This document shows positions 1 to 9,948 of a DNA stretch of 64,000 bases, in pieces. A program made the translations under genes and the position numbers. The notes under the pieces were generated by a model that did no database searches, was not told the origin of the DNA, and worked only from the letters and a program-made list of their open reading frames with translations. Positions within the stretch are counted from its first letter, which is position 1, and each line of letters opens with the position of its first letter. Source of the stretch: Aurantibacillus circumpalustris (GTDB lineage: Bacteria > Bacteroidota > Bacteroidia > B-17B0 > Aurantibacillaceae); assembly GCF_029625215.1 (NCBI RefSeq), contig NZ_CP121197.1, positions 2,728,001 to 2,792,000 on the forward strand, written 5' to 3'.

Positions 1-36
1 GAAAATAATACTACACCAACGGACGATATTAGTTAA
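1..36 (+). CDS. 3' end of an upstream gene (partial, uncertain)
   Basis: The first 36 bases read in frame 1 as eleven polar residues (ENNTTPTDDIS) followed by a TAA stop. A terminator-like hairpin follows about 50 bases later, which fits the end of a plus-strand gene cut by the window edge. There is too little sequence to name a family, and chance open reading over 11 codons is possible. Confidence 0.35.
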   Translation, partial: ENNTTPTDDIS

Positions 37-86
37 TAACGGAAGTCGGTATTAAGCGTAAAGAATTATCTTTATAAAAAATTACA

Positions 87-138
87 AGAACAGAATATGT
101 ACTTCATCAAATGATGAAACCTCTATTCTGTTTTTGTT
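87..138 (+). terminator. Rho-independent-like terminator before the M16 gene
   Basis: An outer stem AACAGAAT (89-96) pairs with ATTCTGTT (125-132), enclosing an inner stem TTCATC (103-108)/GATGAA (113-118), and a T-rich run follows. It probably ends the gene cut by the left window edge. It lies only about 25 bases before the M16 start codon, so it could also influence that gene. Confidence 0.55.
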
Positions 139-162
139 TTATAAACTTTTAAAAACAACAAA

Positions 163-3024
163 ATGACTAAAAAGATTTTACTATCAGGTGCACTTAGTTT
201 CCTAGCATTAGGAACGTTGCTGGCCCAACCTACATTAGTTGAAAAGGTGGAAGCAACAGCAGGTAAAGTGGTAATTCCCTACGAAAGATGGAAATTACCA
301 AATGGATTAACGATTTTATTGCACGAAGATCATTCCGATCCTGTAGTAAATATCATGGTAACTTACAACGTAGGTTCGAACCGTGAAAGTCTTGGTAAGT
401 CTGGTTTTGCGCACTTTTTTGAGCACATGATGTTTCAAGGATCCAAACATGTGGGTGATGAGCAACATTTTAAAATGGTTTCAACCGCAGGTGGTGATAT
501 GAATGGATTTACTCAGCGTGATAAAACTGTTTATTATGAAACACTTCCTTCCAATTATTTGGAAATGGGACTTTGGTTAGAGTCCGATCGTATGGGCTTT
601 TTGTTAGATTCATTAACAACCAAAAAATTCGAAAATCAACGTGATGCCGTTAAGAATGAAAAATCTCAAAACATCGAAAATCGTCCTTACGCTATGGCAT
701 TTGTTGAAGAGATTAACAAAACCTTATATCCTCCAGGACACCCATATAGCTGGCCGGTAATTGGATATGTAGATGATTTAAATCGTGCTGATTTAAATGA
801 TGTAAAAAACTTTTTTTTACGTTGGTATGGTCCAAACAATGCCATAGTAAGTTTATCTGGTGATTTTAAACCTGCTGATGCGCTTGCCTTGGTGGATAAA
901 TATTTTGGTGATATTAAACAATGTCCTGAGGTAAAAAAACTAAGAGTTGCGCCTGTTACAATTGCAACAGATAAGTATACGGCTTATAGAGATAAAACAT
1001 ATTTCCCTTTAAACTTACGCGTATTCCCGACTGTACCTCAGTATCACCGCGATGAAGCAGCTTTAGATATGTTAGGAACTATGATGGGACAAGGAAACAA
1101 TTCGGTGTTCTATAAAAAATTCGTAAAAAGCAAGTTAGCGGTGCAAGCGTCGGCTGATCACGGCTCTGATGAATTATCAGGTGAATTTCAGATTGCAATT
1201 TTTGCTTACCCACCAGAAGATTTTAATCTTGAAAAACTATTTACAGATATCGATGCAAAAGTAAAAGAGGCTATTGATGAATTTGGACAAACTGGAATAA
1301 CCGACGAAGCTTTAGCACGTGCGAAAGGACAAGTTGAAACGAGAGCATACGATCAAATAAATTCGGTATGGGGTAAAAACGCAACTATTTCTGAATGGGA
1401 GCGTTTGTTAGGAAGATCTTCGAATGTTACAGATGAAGTAGATCGTTATGCACGCTTAACAAAAGAAGATATTTCGCGTGTATTTAATAAATACATTAAA
1501 GGTTCTGGAGCTGCGGTTTTAAATACTTATCCAATTGTAGATCCTAAAGATTCGGTAAAAAGTGTAAATCCGTACGCAGGACAAACTTTTCCAGTGAATC
1601 CTGAATACAAAGGCTTAACTTATACACCTGCTGTTGAGAAGTTCAACAGAAGTGTTAAACCTACTGAGGGTTCTGCCAAAACGGTGAAAGTTCCTGAATA
1701 CTTTTCGTCTAAACTAAAAAACGGCATGGGTATTATTGGAACTAAAAATGCTGAAACTCCTGAAATTGCTATTGTTATGACGATGGAAGGTGGAAGTTTA
1801 GTATTAGGAAAAGACAAAATTAAAAAATTAGGTATTGCCGAATTAACAGCTAGTATGTTAAATGAAGGGACTAAAAACTTCACTACCGAAGAAATTAGCT
1901 CACAGTTAGATGTTTTAGGAAGTTCGATATCGTTTGATGCGAGCAAAGCATCTACTACAATACGTGTTAACTGTCTTAAAAAGAATTTTAATGCTACTTT
2001 AAAAATTCTGGAAGAGAAATTGTTAAGTCCAGGTTTTAGAGAAGAAGACTTTAAATTGGCTAAAAAGCAATATAAGGAAGGAGTAAGAGATGAAGAAACA
2101 AATGCTAACGCCATTGCCTCTAAAATGTTTGCTTATGCTTTGTATGAAAATTCTGTTATGGGTTTATCACCAACAACTAAATCAATTGATAATATTGAAT
2201 TAGCAGATGTAAAAGAATATTACACGAATTATTATTCGCCATCGGTAACCAATCTTGTTATTGTGGGAGATATTGAAGAGAAGGATGTAATGACAAGTTT
2301 AGAGTTCTTAAATAAGTGGGCTTCGAAAGAGGTAGTTATTCAACCAATAGATGAACCTGTAGCTTCTGTAGAGCCAAAGTTTTTTATATACAATAAATCA
2401 TTAGCGCCTTCTTCTATTATCACAATGGGTTATCCATCTCTTAAATTTGATGCTACTGGCGATTATTATAAAAACAGAATTGCCAATTTTGTTTTTGGTG
2501 GAGCGTTTAATAGTCGTTTAAACTTAAACTTACGCGAAGACAAAGGCTATACTTATGGTATTCGCTCAGGGTTTAATGGTGGCAAGTATACTGGTACATT
2601 TCAAATTAGCGCAGCAGTTAAAAGAAGCTCAACCGCTTTATCTTTAGCTGAGGTAATTAAGGAGTTTAAAAAATACGAAACAGGGGGAATTACTGATTCG
2701 GAATTGGAGTATACAAAAAGTGCTTTGTTAAATACAGAAGCAATTAAATACGAAGATCCGTATCAAAAAGCTGATTTTCTTGCGTCTGTTGCGAGATTTA
2801 ATTTAGAAAAAGACTATACAGTGAAGCAAAATCAAATCCTTAAAAATATGACTAAGGATGACTTAAATCAACAAATTAAGAAACACTTCGATTCAAATAA
2901 GCTTACAACAGTTGTAGTAGGAGATAAATGGATTATCGAAAGTTTACTGGATAAGGCCTCAAAAGAGGAGAATAATAAAGATGTACTAAATAAGGTTAAA
3001 TTAAAGAAAATTTCTATTGATTAA
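163..3024 (+). CDS. M16 family zinc metallopeptidase, two-domain, secreted
   Basis: The protein has 953 residues, the size expected for two fused M16 (pitrilysin/insulinase-like) halves. An N-terminal signal peptide ends near residue 21. The inverted zinc motif HFFEH is at residues 84-88, and the third ligand Glu is at about residue 166, 77 residues further on, as the family requires. The C-terminal half lacks HxxEH but keeps the conserved R/Y segment (LREDKGYTYGI), the usual arrangement of one active and one inactive half forming a clam-shell chamber. It probably degrades peptides in the periplasm or at the outer membrane. The ATG at 163 follows an A-rich leader. It is followed by its own terminator and appears monocistronic. 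The substrate is unknown. Confidence 0.92.
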   Translation: MTKKILLSGALSFLALGTLLAQPTLVEKVEATAGKVVIPYERWKLPNGLTILLHEDHSDPVVNIMVTYNVGSNRESLGKSGFAHFFEHMMFQGSKHVGDEQHFKMVSTAGGDMNGFTQRDKTVYYETLPSNYLEMGLWLESDRMGFLLDSLTTKKFENQRDAVKNEKSQNIENRPYAMAFVEEINKTLYPPGHPYSWPVIGYVDDLNRADLNDVKNFFLRWYGPNNAIVSLSGDFKPADALALVDKYFGDIKQCPEVKKLRVAPVTIATDKYTAYRDKTYFPLNLRVFPTVPQYHRDEAALDMLGTMMGQGNNSVFYKKFVKSKLAVQASADHGSDELSGEFQIAIFAYPPEDFNLEKLFTDIDAKVKEAIDEFGQTGITDEALARAKGQVETRAYDQINSVWGKNATISEWERLLGRSSNVTDEVDRYARLTKEDISRVFNKYIKGSGAAVLNTYPIVDPKDSVKSVNPYAGQTFPVNPEYKGLTYTPAVEKFNRSVKPTEGSAKTVKVPEYFSSKLKNGMGIIGTKNAETPEIAIVMTMEGGSLVLGKDKIKKLGIAELTASMLNEGTKNFTTEEISSQLDVLGSSISFDASKASTTIRVNCLKKNFNATLKILEEKLLSPGFREEDFKLAKKQYKEGVRDEETNANAIASKMFAYALYENSVMGLSPTTKSIDNIELADVKEYYTNYYSPSVTNLVIVGDIEEKDVMTSLEFLNKWASKEVVIQPIDEPVASVEPKFFIYNKSLAPSSIITMGYPSLKFDATGDYYKNRIANFVFGGAFNSRLNLNLREDKGYTYGIRSGFNGGKYTGTFQISAAVKRSSTALSLAEVIKEFKKYETGGITDSELEYTKSALLNTEAIKYEDPYQKADFLASVARFNLEKDYTVKQNQILKNMTKDDLNQQIKKHFDSNKLTTVVVGDKWIIESLLDKASKEENNKDVLNKVKLKKISID

Positions 3025-3088
3025 TTTATGTAAATAAGCAATCTTTGCGCTTATATTATTAAATAATGCAAACTAAACTAAAATAAGG

Positions 3089-3124
3089 CAGCCACTAAGT
3101 TTAATGATTTAGTGGCTGTTTTAT
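3089..3124 (+). terminator. Rho-independent terminator after the M16 gene
   Basis: A perfect 10-bp stem CAGCCACTAA (3089-3098)/TTAGTGGCTG (3109-3118) with a 10-base loop is followed by TTTTATT. It separates the protease from the TPR genes. Confidence 0.85.
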
Positions 3125-3148
3125 TATTTACTCATTCAAATTTAAAAG

Positions 3149-4303
3149 ATGAAAAAAATCTTCACATTAGTATTTATTGCTTTAACGGCCTTTGTTTATG
3201 CTCAAAGTATCAATATTCAAAACATGAATAACGCCTTAAGAAACAAAGATTATGCAAAAGGAAAGGTAGCTGCAGATGAAGCAGCCGTGCATGAAAGCAC
3301 TAAATCCAGCGCAAAAATGTTCATGTACAGAGGCAATGTTTACAAAGCTATTTATTCCGATACATCAAAAGCAATAAGAGATTTAGATGTGGAAGCAGAG
3401 GAAAAAGCATTAGAATCGTACATCAATTGTCTGAAAAACGATAATTCAAAGGTATATATTGATAACGTAAATAGCGATAATGTAAAGTCAAATATGATTG
3501 CTTCTGCGTCGGCTACAAAGCGTAAAGCGCGTATTTATATAAGCAATAAAGAATATGATAAGGCTTTGTATTGTTTTGACCTTTTGGAACAAGCATTGCC
3601 TTTTGATTCTGATCAAAGTTTAAAACGTCAAAATGTAACCAAAGAAATTCTTGTTTTTGAAAAATTTGAGATGTACAAATCTGCCGGCAACAAAGACAAA
3701 ATTAAAGAGTTTGCAAACAAACTCATTGATATGAATTATAAAGACGTGAAAATTTATACCGATATGGTGAAAATTTCGCTGAATGATAAGGATACCACTG
3801 CAGCCCTGTCTTATATTGAAAAAGGTAAAGTAATGTTCGAAGAAAACATGAATTTGATTAGCACTGAAATCGACATCTACATGGCACGTAAAAAGACGGA
3901 TGTATTAAAAGATAAACTAAAAGCAGCCATTGAAGTAGCGCCAGATAATGAAATTTTACACCTCGTACTTGCAAATCTTTACGGGAAAACCGGCAAATTT
4001 GAGGATGCTGAAAAAGAGTATTTAAAATCATTAGAATTAAAGCCTGATTATGAACCGGCTAACTATAATCTTGGCGCCTTGTACTATGGTCAGGCAAAAG
4101 ATTGGAATGATAAATTAAATGCACTTGGATTAAAAGACCCAAAAACAAAAGAGTATGAATCAAAATCAAACGAGTTTTTTAAAAAATCGGTTGGCTATTT
4201 CGAGTCATCGTATGAAATCACAAAAGACGCAAATACAAAGAAAATATTGCGACAAATTACTTTGAGATTAGGCGATACTGAAAAAGCAGAAAAATATAAG
4301 TAG
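3149..4303 (+). CDS. Secreted tetratricopeptide-repeat protein
   Basis: This 384-residue protein has a signal peptide (MKKIFTLVFIALTAFVYAQ) and a helical body. The clearest TPR units are in the C-terminal half, where the pattern of A-N-LY-G-A-YLK-LEL-P (about residues 262-310) is typical. No catalytic motif is visible, so a periplasmic or outer-membrane scaffold role is likely but unproven. It is followed after 25 bases by a second TPR protein of similar design, so the two are probably co-transcribed and may be ancient paralogues. The ATG at 3149 lies just after the M16 terminator. Confidence 0.8.
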   Translation: MKKIFTLVFIALTAFVYAQSINIQNMNNALRNKDYAKGKVAADEAAVHESTKSSAKMFMYRGNVYKAIYSDTSKAIRDLDVEAEEKALESYINCLKNDNSKVYIDNVNSDNVKSNMIASASATKRKARIYISNKEYDKALYCFDLLEQALPFDSDQSLKRQNVTKEILVFEKFEMYKSAGNKDKIKEFANKLIDMNYKDVKIYTDMVKISLNDKDTTAALSYIEKGKVMFEENMNLISTEIDIYMARKKTDVLKDKLKAAIEVAPDNEILHLVLANLYGKTGKFEDAEKEYLKSLELKPDYEPANYNLGALYYGQAKDWNDKLNALGLKDPKTKEYESKSNEFFKKSVGYFESSYEITKDANTKKILRQITLRLGDTEKAEKYK

Positions 4304-4328
4304 TTACAAGAAATCTAAATAATTTAAA

Positions 4329-5681
4329 ATGACCCTGAAAATTTTAGGCTTAAGCGCCGCAGTATTTATTTCTACTCTTGCAACTGCTCAAAAAAGCAAG
4401 GTACAAACAGCCTGGAGAGGTCTAAGCGACTATGAAGAAACACTAAAAGACGGTAGTCCGAATTTAAGTTATTTAACAAAGGCAAAAGAAGCTATTGACC
4501 TTGCTTTGGCACATGAGGACACTAAAAACCAATCGAAGGCTCATGCATACAAACTAAGAATTAGTTATGCGCAGTTTCAATATGACCTTGATCAGGAAAA
4601 GAAAAAACTGGAAGCAACGGTACCGGATAAAAACGAACGTTTAATGCAGGCTTATGGTATAGTTGACCTTAAAGATTTTGAAGTAGCTTCTGAAGAACTA
4701 AACAAAATTAAAGATCTTGATCCAAAGTTTTTAGAAACCATTCAAACAGGTTTAGAAAAAGGTGTTTCAGCTTTAGACGAAGAAGAATTAAAATTTGCCA
4801 TTGCTGCGCAACAAATGAAAATGGAGTCGGGCAATATTGCTTCTGGAAAATACAAAGCGAAAAAGTACGAGGAAGCCGCTGATTATTTTTATAAAACAGG
4901 TGTTATGAATACTATCCTGTATAAAACAATAGATACTGCAAACTTCTATAACGCTTGTATCTCTGCCACTAAGTCAAAAAACCTGGATAAAGTAATTACC
5001 TACAATAAAAAAATGGTAGAAGCTAAAATTGCAGCTCCTTATAATTACGAAGCTATTTATACTGCCGAACTTGAAAAAGGTGACTCTACTACTGCTATGG
5101 AAAGTCTTAGAAAAGGAAGAAGCTCTTTTCCTGATGATATTGGTTTATTAACTCAGGAGACAAATCTGTTTTTGGAAAAAGGAAAACAACAAGAGGCTCT
5201 AAGCAACTTGCAAATTTCGATTGGAAAAGATCCTAAAAATCCTTTGTTTTATTTTATAACTGGACAAATTTACGAAAACCTTGCTAATCCTAAAGATAAA
5301 GTAAGTGGTAAAGAACTTGAGAAACCAAAAGACTTTGAAGAGCTATTTTTGAAAGCAGAATCAAATTACTTAAAAGCTATTGAGCTTAATCCTTCCAACA
5401 AAGAATATTTATACAATTCTCTGTTTAATTTGGGCGCTATGTACAACAATTACGGTGGTTACGTGGCTAATCATAAAATAGAGAAAATTACTGACATGGC
5501 TAAATACCAAAAAGAAAATGAAACAAAGGCGCAGGTGTATTACAAAAAAGCGATTCCTTATCTTGAAAAAGCATTAGCTATTAAAAGCGATGATCGTTCT
5601 ACTATGTCTGCTTTGCGAAAACTATATCTCTTAACTGGCGATAATACAAAAGCTGTGGAGATGAGTAATAAACTGAAATAA
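4329..5681 (+). CDS. Secreted tetratricopeptide-repeat protein
   Basis: This 450-residue protein has a signal peptide cleaved near residue 20 (ATAQKS). It is lysine-rich and helical, with TPR-like units concentrated in residues about 250-450 (for example FLKAESNYLKAIELNPSN). It lies 25 bases downstream of another secreted TPR protein and is closed by a strong terminator, so the pair forms a two-gene operon. The sequence shows no enzyme signature. Binding partners cannot be inferred, although TPR proteins of this kind in Bacteroidota often sit in envelope complexes. Confidence 0.8.
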   Translation: MTLKILGLSAAVFISTLATAQKSKVQTAWRGLSDYEETLKDGSPNLSYLTKAKEAIDLALAHEDTKNQSKAHAYKLRISYAQFQYDLDQEKKKLEATVPDKNERLMQAYGIVDLKDFEVASEELNKIKDLDPKFLETIQTGLEKGVSALDEEELKFAIAAQQMKMESGNIASGKYKAKKYEEAADYFYKTGVMNTILYKTIDTANFYNACISATKSKNLDKVITYNKKMVEAKIAAPYNYEAIYTAELEKGDSTTAMESLRKGRSSFPDDIGLLTQETNLFLEKGKQQEALSNLQISIGKDPKNPLFYFITGQIYENLANPKDKVSGKELEKPKDFEELFLKAESNYLKAIELNPSNKEYLYNSLFNLGAMYNNYGGYVANHKIEKITDMAKYQKENETKAQVYYKKAIPYLEKALAIKSDDRSTMSALRKLYLLTGDNTKAVEMSNKLK

Positions 5682-5716
5682 ACAAGTTTTCACTTTGGAA
5701 TCTTTTGAAATAACTT

Positions 5717-5745
5717 AAAAGCCTCGCATTAGCGGGGCTTTTTAA
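5717..5745 (+). terminator. Rho-independent terminator after the TPR operon
   Basis: The arms AAAAGCCTCGC (5717-5727) and GCGGGGCTTTT (5732-5742) form a GC-rich hairpin with a G-T pair and a 4-base loop, followed by a T run. It closes the TPR gene pair. Confidence 0.85.
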
Positions 5746-5919
5746 ATAATAAACTAAGACTTGCGTAAGTTTGTGTCAACCCATCGAGACACAATTATGT
5801 TTACTTTAAGACAAGTGTTCGAAAACTTATTCTTCCTAAAATCTTGAAAATTACGACCTTAGTGCGCTAAATTTAGTACCATTTTACCCGAAACAAACCC
5901 CTCTTTCATAAAAAAAGAC

Positions 5920-5927
5920 TATATTTG
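5920..5927 (+). promoter_or_regulatory. -7 element of the prs promoter
   Basis: TATATTTG matches the Bacteroidota -7 consensus TAnnTTTG and lies 16 bases before the prs start codon, giving the short leader common in this phylum. I see no convincing TTG at the -33 position. It would drive prs and probably rplY. Confidence 0.55.
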
Positions 5928-5943
5928 CGCTCCCTTTTATAAA

Positions 5944-6876
5944 ATGGAATCGCAGGTAAAATTATTTTCAGGAATTGCAACAGAAGATTTGGCAAAAAAA
6001 ATTGCCGCTTCTTACGGACAAGCATTAGGCAAAGTTGAGCACTATCGCTTTAGCGACGGCGAACTTCAGGCTTCCTATGAAGAAAGTATCCGTGGACAAA
6101 GTGTGTTTGTTATACAAAGCACCATGCCTCCCGCTGATAATTTAATGGAAATGTTATTGTTGATTGACGCAGCGAAAAGAGCAAGTGCTCGTCATATAGT
6201 GGCTGTACTTCCATATTTTGGTTACGCTCGTCAGGACAGAAAAGACAAACCACGCGTGGCTATTGGCGCTAAATTGGTAGCCGATATGTTGGCAGTTGCC
6301 GGCGCAACCCGTGTAATGACTATGGATCTTCACGCTGACCAAATTCAGGGCTTTTTTAACGTTCCAGTAGACCATCTTTACGCTTCAACTATATTTTTAC
6401 CCTATATTACCGCATTAAATTTACCGCACCTTACCATTGCCGCGCCAGATATGGGTGGCAGTAAACGTGCAAATGGCTACGCTAAGCATTTAAAAGCTGA
6501 AATGGTAATTTGTTACAAGCAACGTGCTAAGGCAAACGTAATTGAAAGCATGACTGCCATTGGTGAAATTGAAGGAAGAAACATTATTCTTGTCGACGAT
6601 CTTGTAGACACAGGTGGCACGCTTTGTAAAGCAGCCGAAATGATGTTGGAACGTGGAGCATTAAGTGTAAGAGCAATTTGTACGCACCCTGTATTATCAG
6701 GTAAGGCCTATGAAAATATTGAAAAATCTTGTTTAACAGAATTAATTGTTACAGATACAATTCCTTTAAGTCAAGATTGCGCAAAAATAAAAGTGTTAAG
6801 TGTAGCACCACTATTTGCCAAGGTAATAAGCAGCGTACATAACTACGAATCAATTAGCAGTAATTTTATTTTATAA
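5944..6876 (+). CDS. prs: Ribose-phosphate pyrophosphokinase (PRPP synthetase)
   Basis: The enzyme transfers pyrophosphate from ATP to ribose 5-phosphate to make PRPP for nucleotide, histidine and tryptophan synthesis. The protein has 310 residues, the normal family length. It starts with the typical KLFSGIA strand and carries the catalytic/ATP region PYFGYARQDRK at about residues 94-104. The PRPP-binding loop VDDLVDTGGTL lies at about residues 217-227. It is cytoplasmic. rplY follows 74 bases downstream, a pairing common in bacteria. A -7 promoter element is placed just before the ATG. Confidence 0.97.
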   Translation: MESQVKLFSGIATEDLAKKIAASYGQALGKVEHYRFSDGELQASYEESIRGQSVFVIQSTMPPADNLMEMLLLIDAAKRASARHIVAVLPYFGYARQDRKDKPRVAIGAKLVADMLAVAGATRVMTMDLHADQIQGFFNVPVDHLYASTIFLPYITALNLPHLTIAAPDMGGSKRANGYAKHLKAEMVICYKQRAKANVIESMTAIGEIEGRNIILVDDLVDTGGTLCKAAEMMLERGALSVRAICTHPVLSGKAYENIEKSCLTELIVTDTIPLSQDCAKIKVLSVAPLFAKVISSVHNYESISSNFIL

Positions 6877-6950
6877 CCCGTAAACAAACATAAACGAATA
6901 TTCAGAATTGAAACGGGCAAATCGGGGTATTCAACAAAAAAAACAAAAAA

Positions 6951-7574
6951 ATGAAAATAGTATCTTTGAGCGGTTCGCTGAGAGCGAACGTAGGGAAAAC
7001 AGATGCAGCGGCTTTAAGAGCCAAAGGCATGGTTCCATGTGTTATTTATGGTGCTGGTGAGCAAATTCACTTTAGTGCGGATATCCGTCACTTTAAAGAA
7101 ATCATCTTTACTCCTGAAACTAATTTAGTTAATGTAGAAGTAGGTGGTAAAACATACAAAACTATATTACAAGAAGCACAATACCACAAGATTAACGACC
7201 GTTTAATTCACGCTGATTTTTTACAAGTATCAGAAGATAAGCCGGTAATGGTTCAATTACCAGTTAAAACAAATGGTGTATCTGAAGGCGTTAAAGCTGG
7301 CGGTAAATTAACTATTAAAATGCGTAAAGTAAAAGTTAGAGGACTTATTTCTAAATTACCTGAGTTTATTGATTTAAATATTGAGCACTTGGTTATTGGA
7401 AAGTCTATTTCTGCTGGTGATATCAATATTGATGGAATTACTTTATTACACCCTAAAAATATTTCTATTGTAAGTGTTGATACAACACGTAACGTTGTTG
7501 CTGAAGAACCAGCTGCTGCGAAAGCTGCTGCTCCTGCTGCAGACGCGAAAGCTGCTGCACCTGCAAAGAAATAA
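6951..7574 (+). CDS. rplY: 50S ribosomal protein L25, long (Ctc/TL5) form
   Basis: L25 binds 5S rRNA on the large subunit. The 207-residue length matches the two-domain CTC/TL5 form rather than the short enterobacterial L25. An N-terminal 5S-binding domain (about residues 5-92, including the ALRAKGMVPCVIYG segment) is followed by the beta-rich TL5 domain (about 95-180). The last 25 residues are an Ala/Pro/Lys tail, often seen in Bacteroidota. It follows prs and ends at a bidirectional terminator. Confidence 0.95.
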   Translation: MKIVSLSGSLRANVGKTDAAALRAKGMVPCVIYGAGEQIHFSADIRHFKEIIFTPETNLVNVEVGGKTYKTILQEAQYHKINDRLIHADFLQVSEDKPVMVQLPVKTNGVSEGVKAGGKLTIKMRKVKVRGLISKLPEFIDLNIEHLVIGKSISAGDINIDGITLLHPKNISIVSVDTTRNVVAEEPAAAKAAAPAADAKAAAPAKK

Positions 7575-7591
7575 TACTAGATTTTTATATT

Positions 7592-7624
7592 AAAAAAGCC
7601 TCAAATTTATTTGAGGCTTTTTTA
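7592..7624. terminator. Bidirectional terminator between rplY and the M43 protease
   Basis: AAAAAAGCCTCAAAT (7592-7606) pairs perfectly with ATTTGAGGCTTTTTT (7609-7623). The symmetric A and T flanks allow it to end transcription from both converging genes. Confidence 0.9.
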
Positions 7625-7657
7625 TTTCTGTTCTCTTGTCCTGAAATAAGTTTGTTT

Positions 7658-9763
7658 TTATTTTACAATAATTTTCTTACACATTTTAGCGCCATTCACA
7701 TGAAGATTAATAAAATATATACCAGCTGCTAACTCGGTATTTTTGTTAATTGAAATTGTGTATGAACCTTCCGAATAGGTTTTCTCGCTTTCATTTGAAA
7801 TGACTTCTCCTGTTACAGTTACCAATTCGTATTTTATTTTTGAGAAATCAGAAAGTTGGAAGCTGAGGTTTATTACGTCGCTTGTTGGATTTGGAAATAC
7901 ATTAAAAGCAACAGCTTTAGTTAAGTCATTAATTCCAACCACACCAGTGAAATTAACTTCGTCTAAATAAAACCTATTCCCAGAACCGATCCCGTCTTTA
8001 TTTTCCTGAAAGTAGAATCGAATGAGAACATTTTCTTCTGAGAGAAAAGAATAAAACTGAGGCTGTTGAGTTATGTTTCTTAGCTGCCAGTCAACAGATA
8101 AAGGATAATATAAATCAGATAGGACACCTCCAGTATTTAGAGCTAGAAAAGAATTTGTTGGAACCCAAACATCCAACCAAATACCACCACAATTTTTACT
8201 TGCCTGAACCTTAAACACATCTTTATGACTTGTTGATTGCCAAGCGTATGCGTATTTGAAAGAGAATTGCACCCCAGGATTGTTTTTAAAATCATACGAT
8301 GGACTCTCTAATATTACAATGTCGTTTGGATCAAGGAGCTCTCCGGGTACGTAGGCAGAACCTATGCCATCTGATCCGATATTATTAACAATCTCCCATT
8401 TTTTTAAGGGTGAGGTTGGGCTAACTACTTTCCATGAAGTTGGAAGCGTTACGCCTGGCCCATAAAAACTTTCTGAGTTTGTAGAAATTATTTGAGTAAC
8501 TCCATTTTGTACATTAATGGCTATTGTTTTTGAACTGCTTCCATTTGCATTGGAAACAAGACAACTCACTTGAGTTATACCTTGATTGGTAAAAAGAACG
8601 GGAGTGGTGGCTGCTGTAGGATTTACAACACTTGCTGAATTATCCGCAGTCCACAAATAGTTTGTTGGGGATGCATTGAATGTGTAACTAGCAAGACTCA
8701 AGGTTTTTCCAGAACAAACCACTAAAGCAGGATTGGCTAAAATATCTAAATCAGGAATACAGCCAACACCTGGACTAGTTATACCTGTAAAAGCTAAATT
8801 ATTTGGTGTAGATAAATTATTTCTTCCAGCAATAGGACTATTTATGGCAGTCTGCATTCTACTTGCCTGGCCAATGGTGTACATTCGTTGACAATAAGCA
8901 TAGTCCATGTAATTTTGCACATTTTCAACAATACCTGGGGTACAAATTGTAGAGTTGTTTAAATTGCAGGAAGTATAACCTTTTGTAATTGGCGTGTCAT
9001 TCACACCGTCATTTCCGCAAGCAACACCTGGTTGATTGGTTCCGCCCCAAACATGAGGTAAATTAAGCCAGTGACCAACTTCGTGTGTTAAAGCTCTAGA
9101 AGTAGCTAAATTACCAGAACCAATACTACCAACATAGCCATTTAAAATAACAATAGCATCCATAGCAGCTGGTATACCCGAGCCTGGCAGATAAGTATAA
9201 CCCGCGGCACCACCACCCATGGTTCTGACTACATAAACGTTTAAGTATCTTGTTGCCGGCCATGTGTAAGCATAATTGGAGCCACTTCCGCTCCAGTCGG
9301 TGTTTGCATCATAATGTCTAATAATGCCATTTGTACAATTACCATTTGGATCTTTTGTAGCAAGCATAAAATCAATTTGTGGATTTCCAATTAGGTGTTT
9401 AAATTGGATGACAACATCAGAAGTATCAGCGTTATCCGCATTAAAATCTCTTGTTAAAATACTCATGGCATCATTTACCTGCGCATCGCTAATGTTTTCA
9501 GATCCACCTAAATGTAAGATGTGAAAAACTACTGGAATAGTATAGTTTCCTGCAGCAGCACTCTTTCCAGCTAGTTTATAACCAGTTTTAAAAAGCTCGT
9601 TGTCTATTTCCTCTGAAACTTGCTGATGTTTCTCAAACGCTGCCTTTAGCTCGGGATGCTTAGTAAACCAGGCATTTTGCATTTCTGTTGTGTAACAATA
9701 ATTTTGTGCTGATAAAAGGTTGCAACCAAATAGTATTATCAAAGAGGATAAAAGTTTGCGCAT
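7658..9763 (-). CDS. Secreted M43 family zinc metalloprotease with T9SS sorting domain
   Basis: This 701-residue protein has a signal peptide (cleavage near residue 20). Its catalytic domain has the extended zinc motif HEVGHWLNLPH at residues 227-237 (ligands H227, H231, H237; catalytic E228). The family Gly before the third ligand is Asn here. A Met-turn region (QNYMDY) follows. A PKD-like module rich in Ser and Thr and a jelly-roll-like section lie in the middle. The last 80 residues are a T9SS type A sorting domain (VFPNPTSDVINLSF, ending in KKIIVK). It is therefore probably exported by T9SS and attached to the cell surface or released, where it cleaves proteins (pappalysin-like). It is convergent with rplY and divergent from the E1 gene. 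Confidence 0.92.
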   Translation of the reverse strand: MRKLLSSLIILFGCNLLSAQNYCYTTEMQNAWFTKHPELKAAFEKHQQVSEEIDNELFKTGYKLAGKSAAAGNYTIPVVFHILHLGGSENISDAQVNDAMSILTRDFNADNADTSDVVIQFKHLIGNPQIDFMLATKDPNGNCTNGIIRHYDANTDWSGSGSNYAYTWPATRYLNVYVVRTMGGGAAGYTYLPGSGIPAAMDAIVILNGYVGSIGSGNLATSRALTHEVGHWLNLPHVWGGTNQPGVACGNDGVNDTPITKGYTSCNLNNSTICTPGIVENVQNYMDYAYCQRMYTIGQASRMQTAINSPIAGRNNLSTPNNLAFTGITSPGVGCIPDLDILANPALVVCSGKTLSLASYTFNASPTNYLWTADNSASVVNPTAATTPVLFTNQGITQVSCLVSNANGSSSKTIAINVQNGVTQIISTNSESFYGPGVTLPTSWKVVSPTSPLKKWEIVNNIGSDGIGSAYVPGELLDPNDIVILESPSYDFKNNPGVQFSFKYAYAWQSTSHKDVFKVQASKNCGGIWLDVWVPTNSFLALNTGGVLSDLYYPLSVDWQLRNITQQPQFYSFLSEENVLIRFYFQENKDGIGSGNRFYLDEVNFTGVVGINDLTKAVAFNVFPNPTSDVINLSFQLSDFSKIKYELVTVTGEVISNESEKTYSEGSYTISINKNTELAAGIYFINLHVNGAKMCKKIIVK

Positions 9764-9922
9764 TTTTTGTTTATTTTTTTTGTTAAATTTAATATGAGAA
9801 CATTAAAGATAGTGAAAATAAAAGCAAGGTTATCTGTTTTTTAACTTTTAAACTCTCAAAAACAATTCACACTAAAATCAATTGGATATTTGAAAATATT
9901 TCCCTCATTCCGCTCAATCTGT

Positions 9923-9930
9923 TATATTTG
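9923..9930 (+). promoter_or_regulatory. -7 element of the E1 promoter
   Basis: TATATTTG matches TAnnTTTG, 18 bases before the E1 start codon. A clear -33 TTG at the expected spacing is not visible. Confidence 0.5.
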
Positions 9931-9948
9931 TAATACTAAGGATTTATT

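Noticed and set aside
1620-2114. A 164-residue minus-strand frame within the M16 gene
   Set aside because: It lies wholly inside a convincing gene and has no family features.
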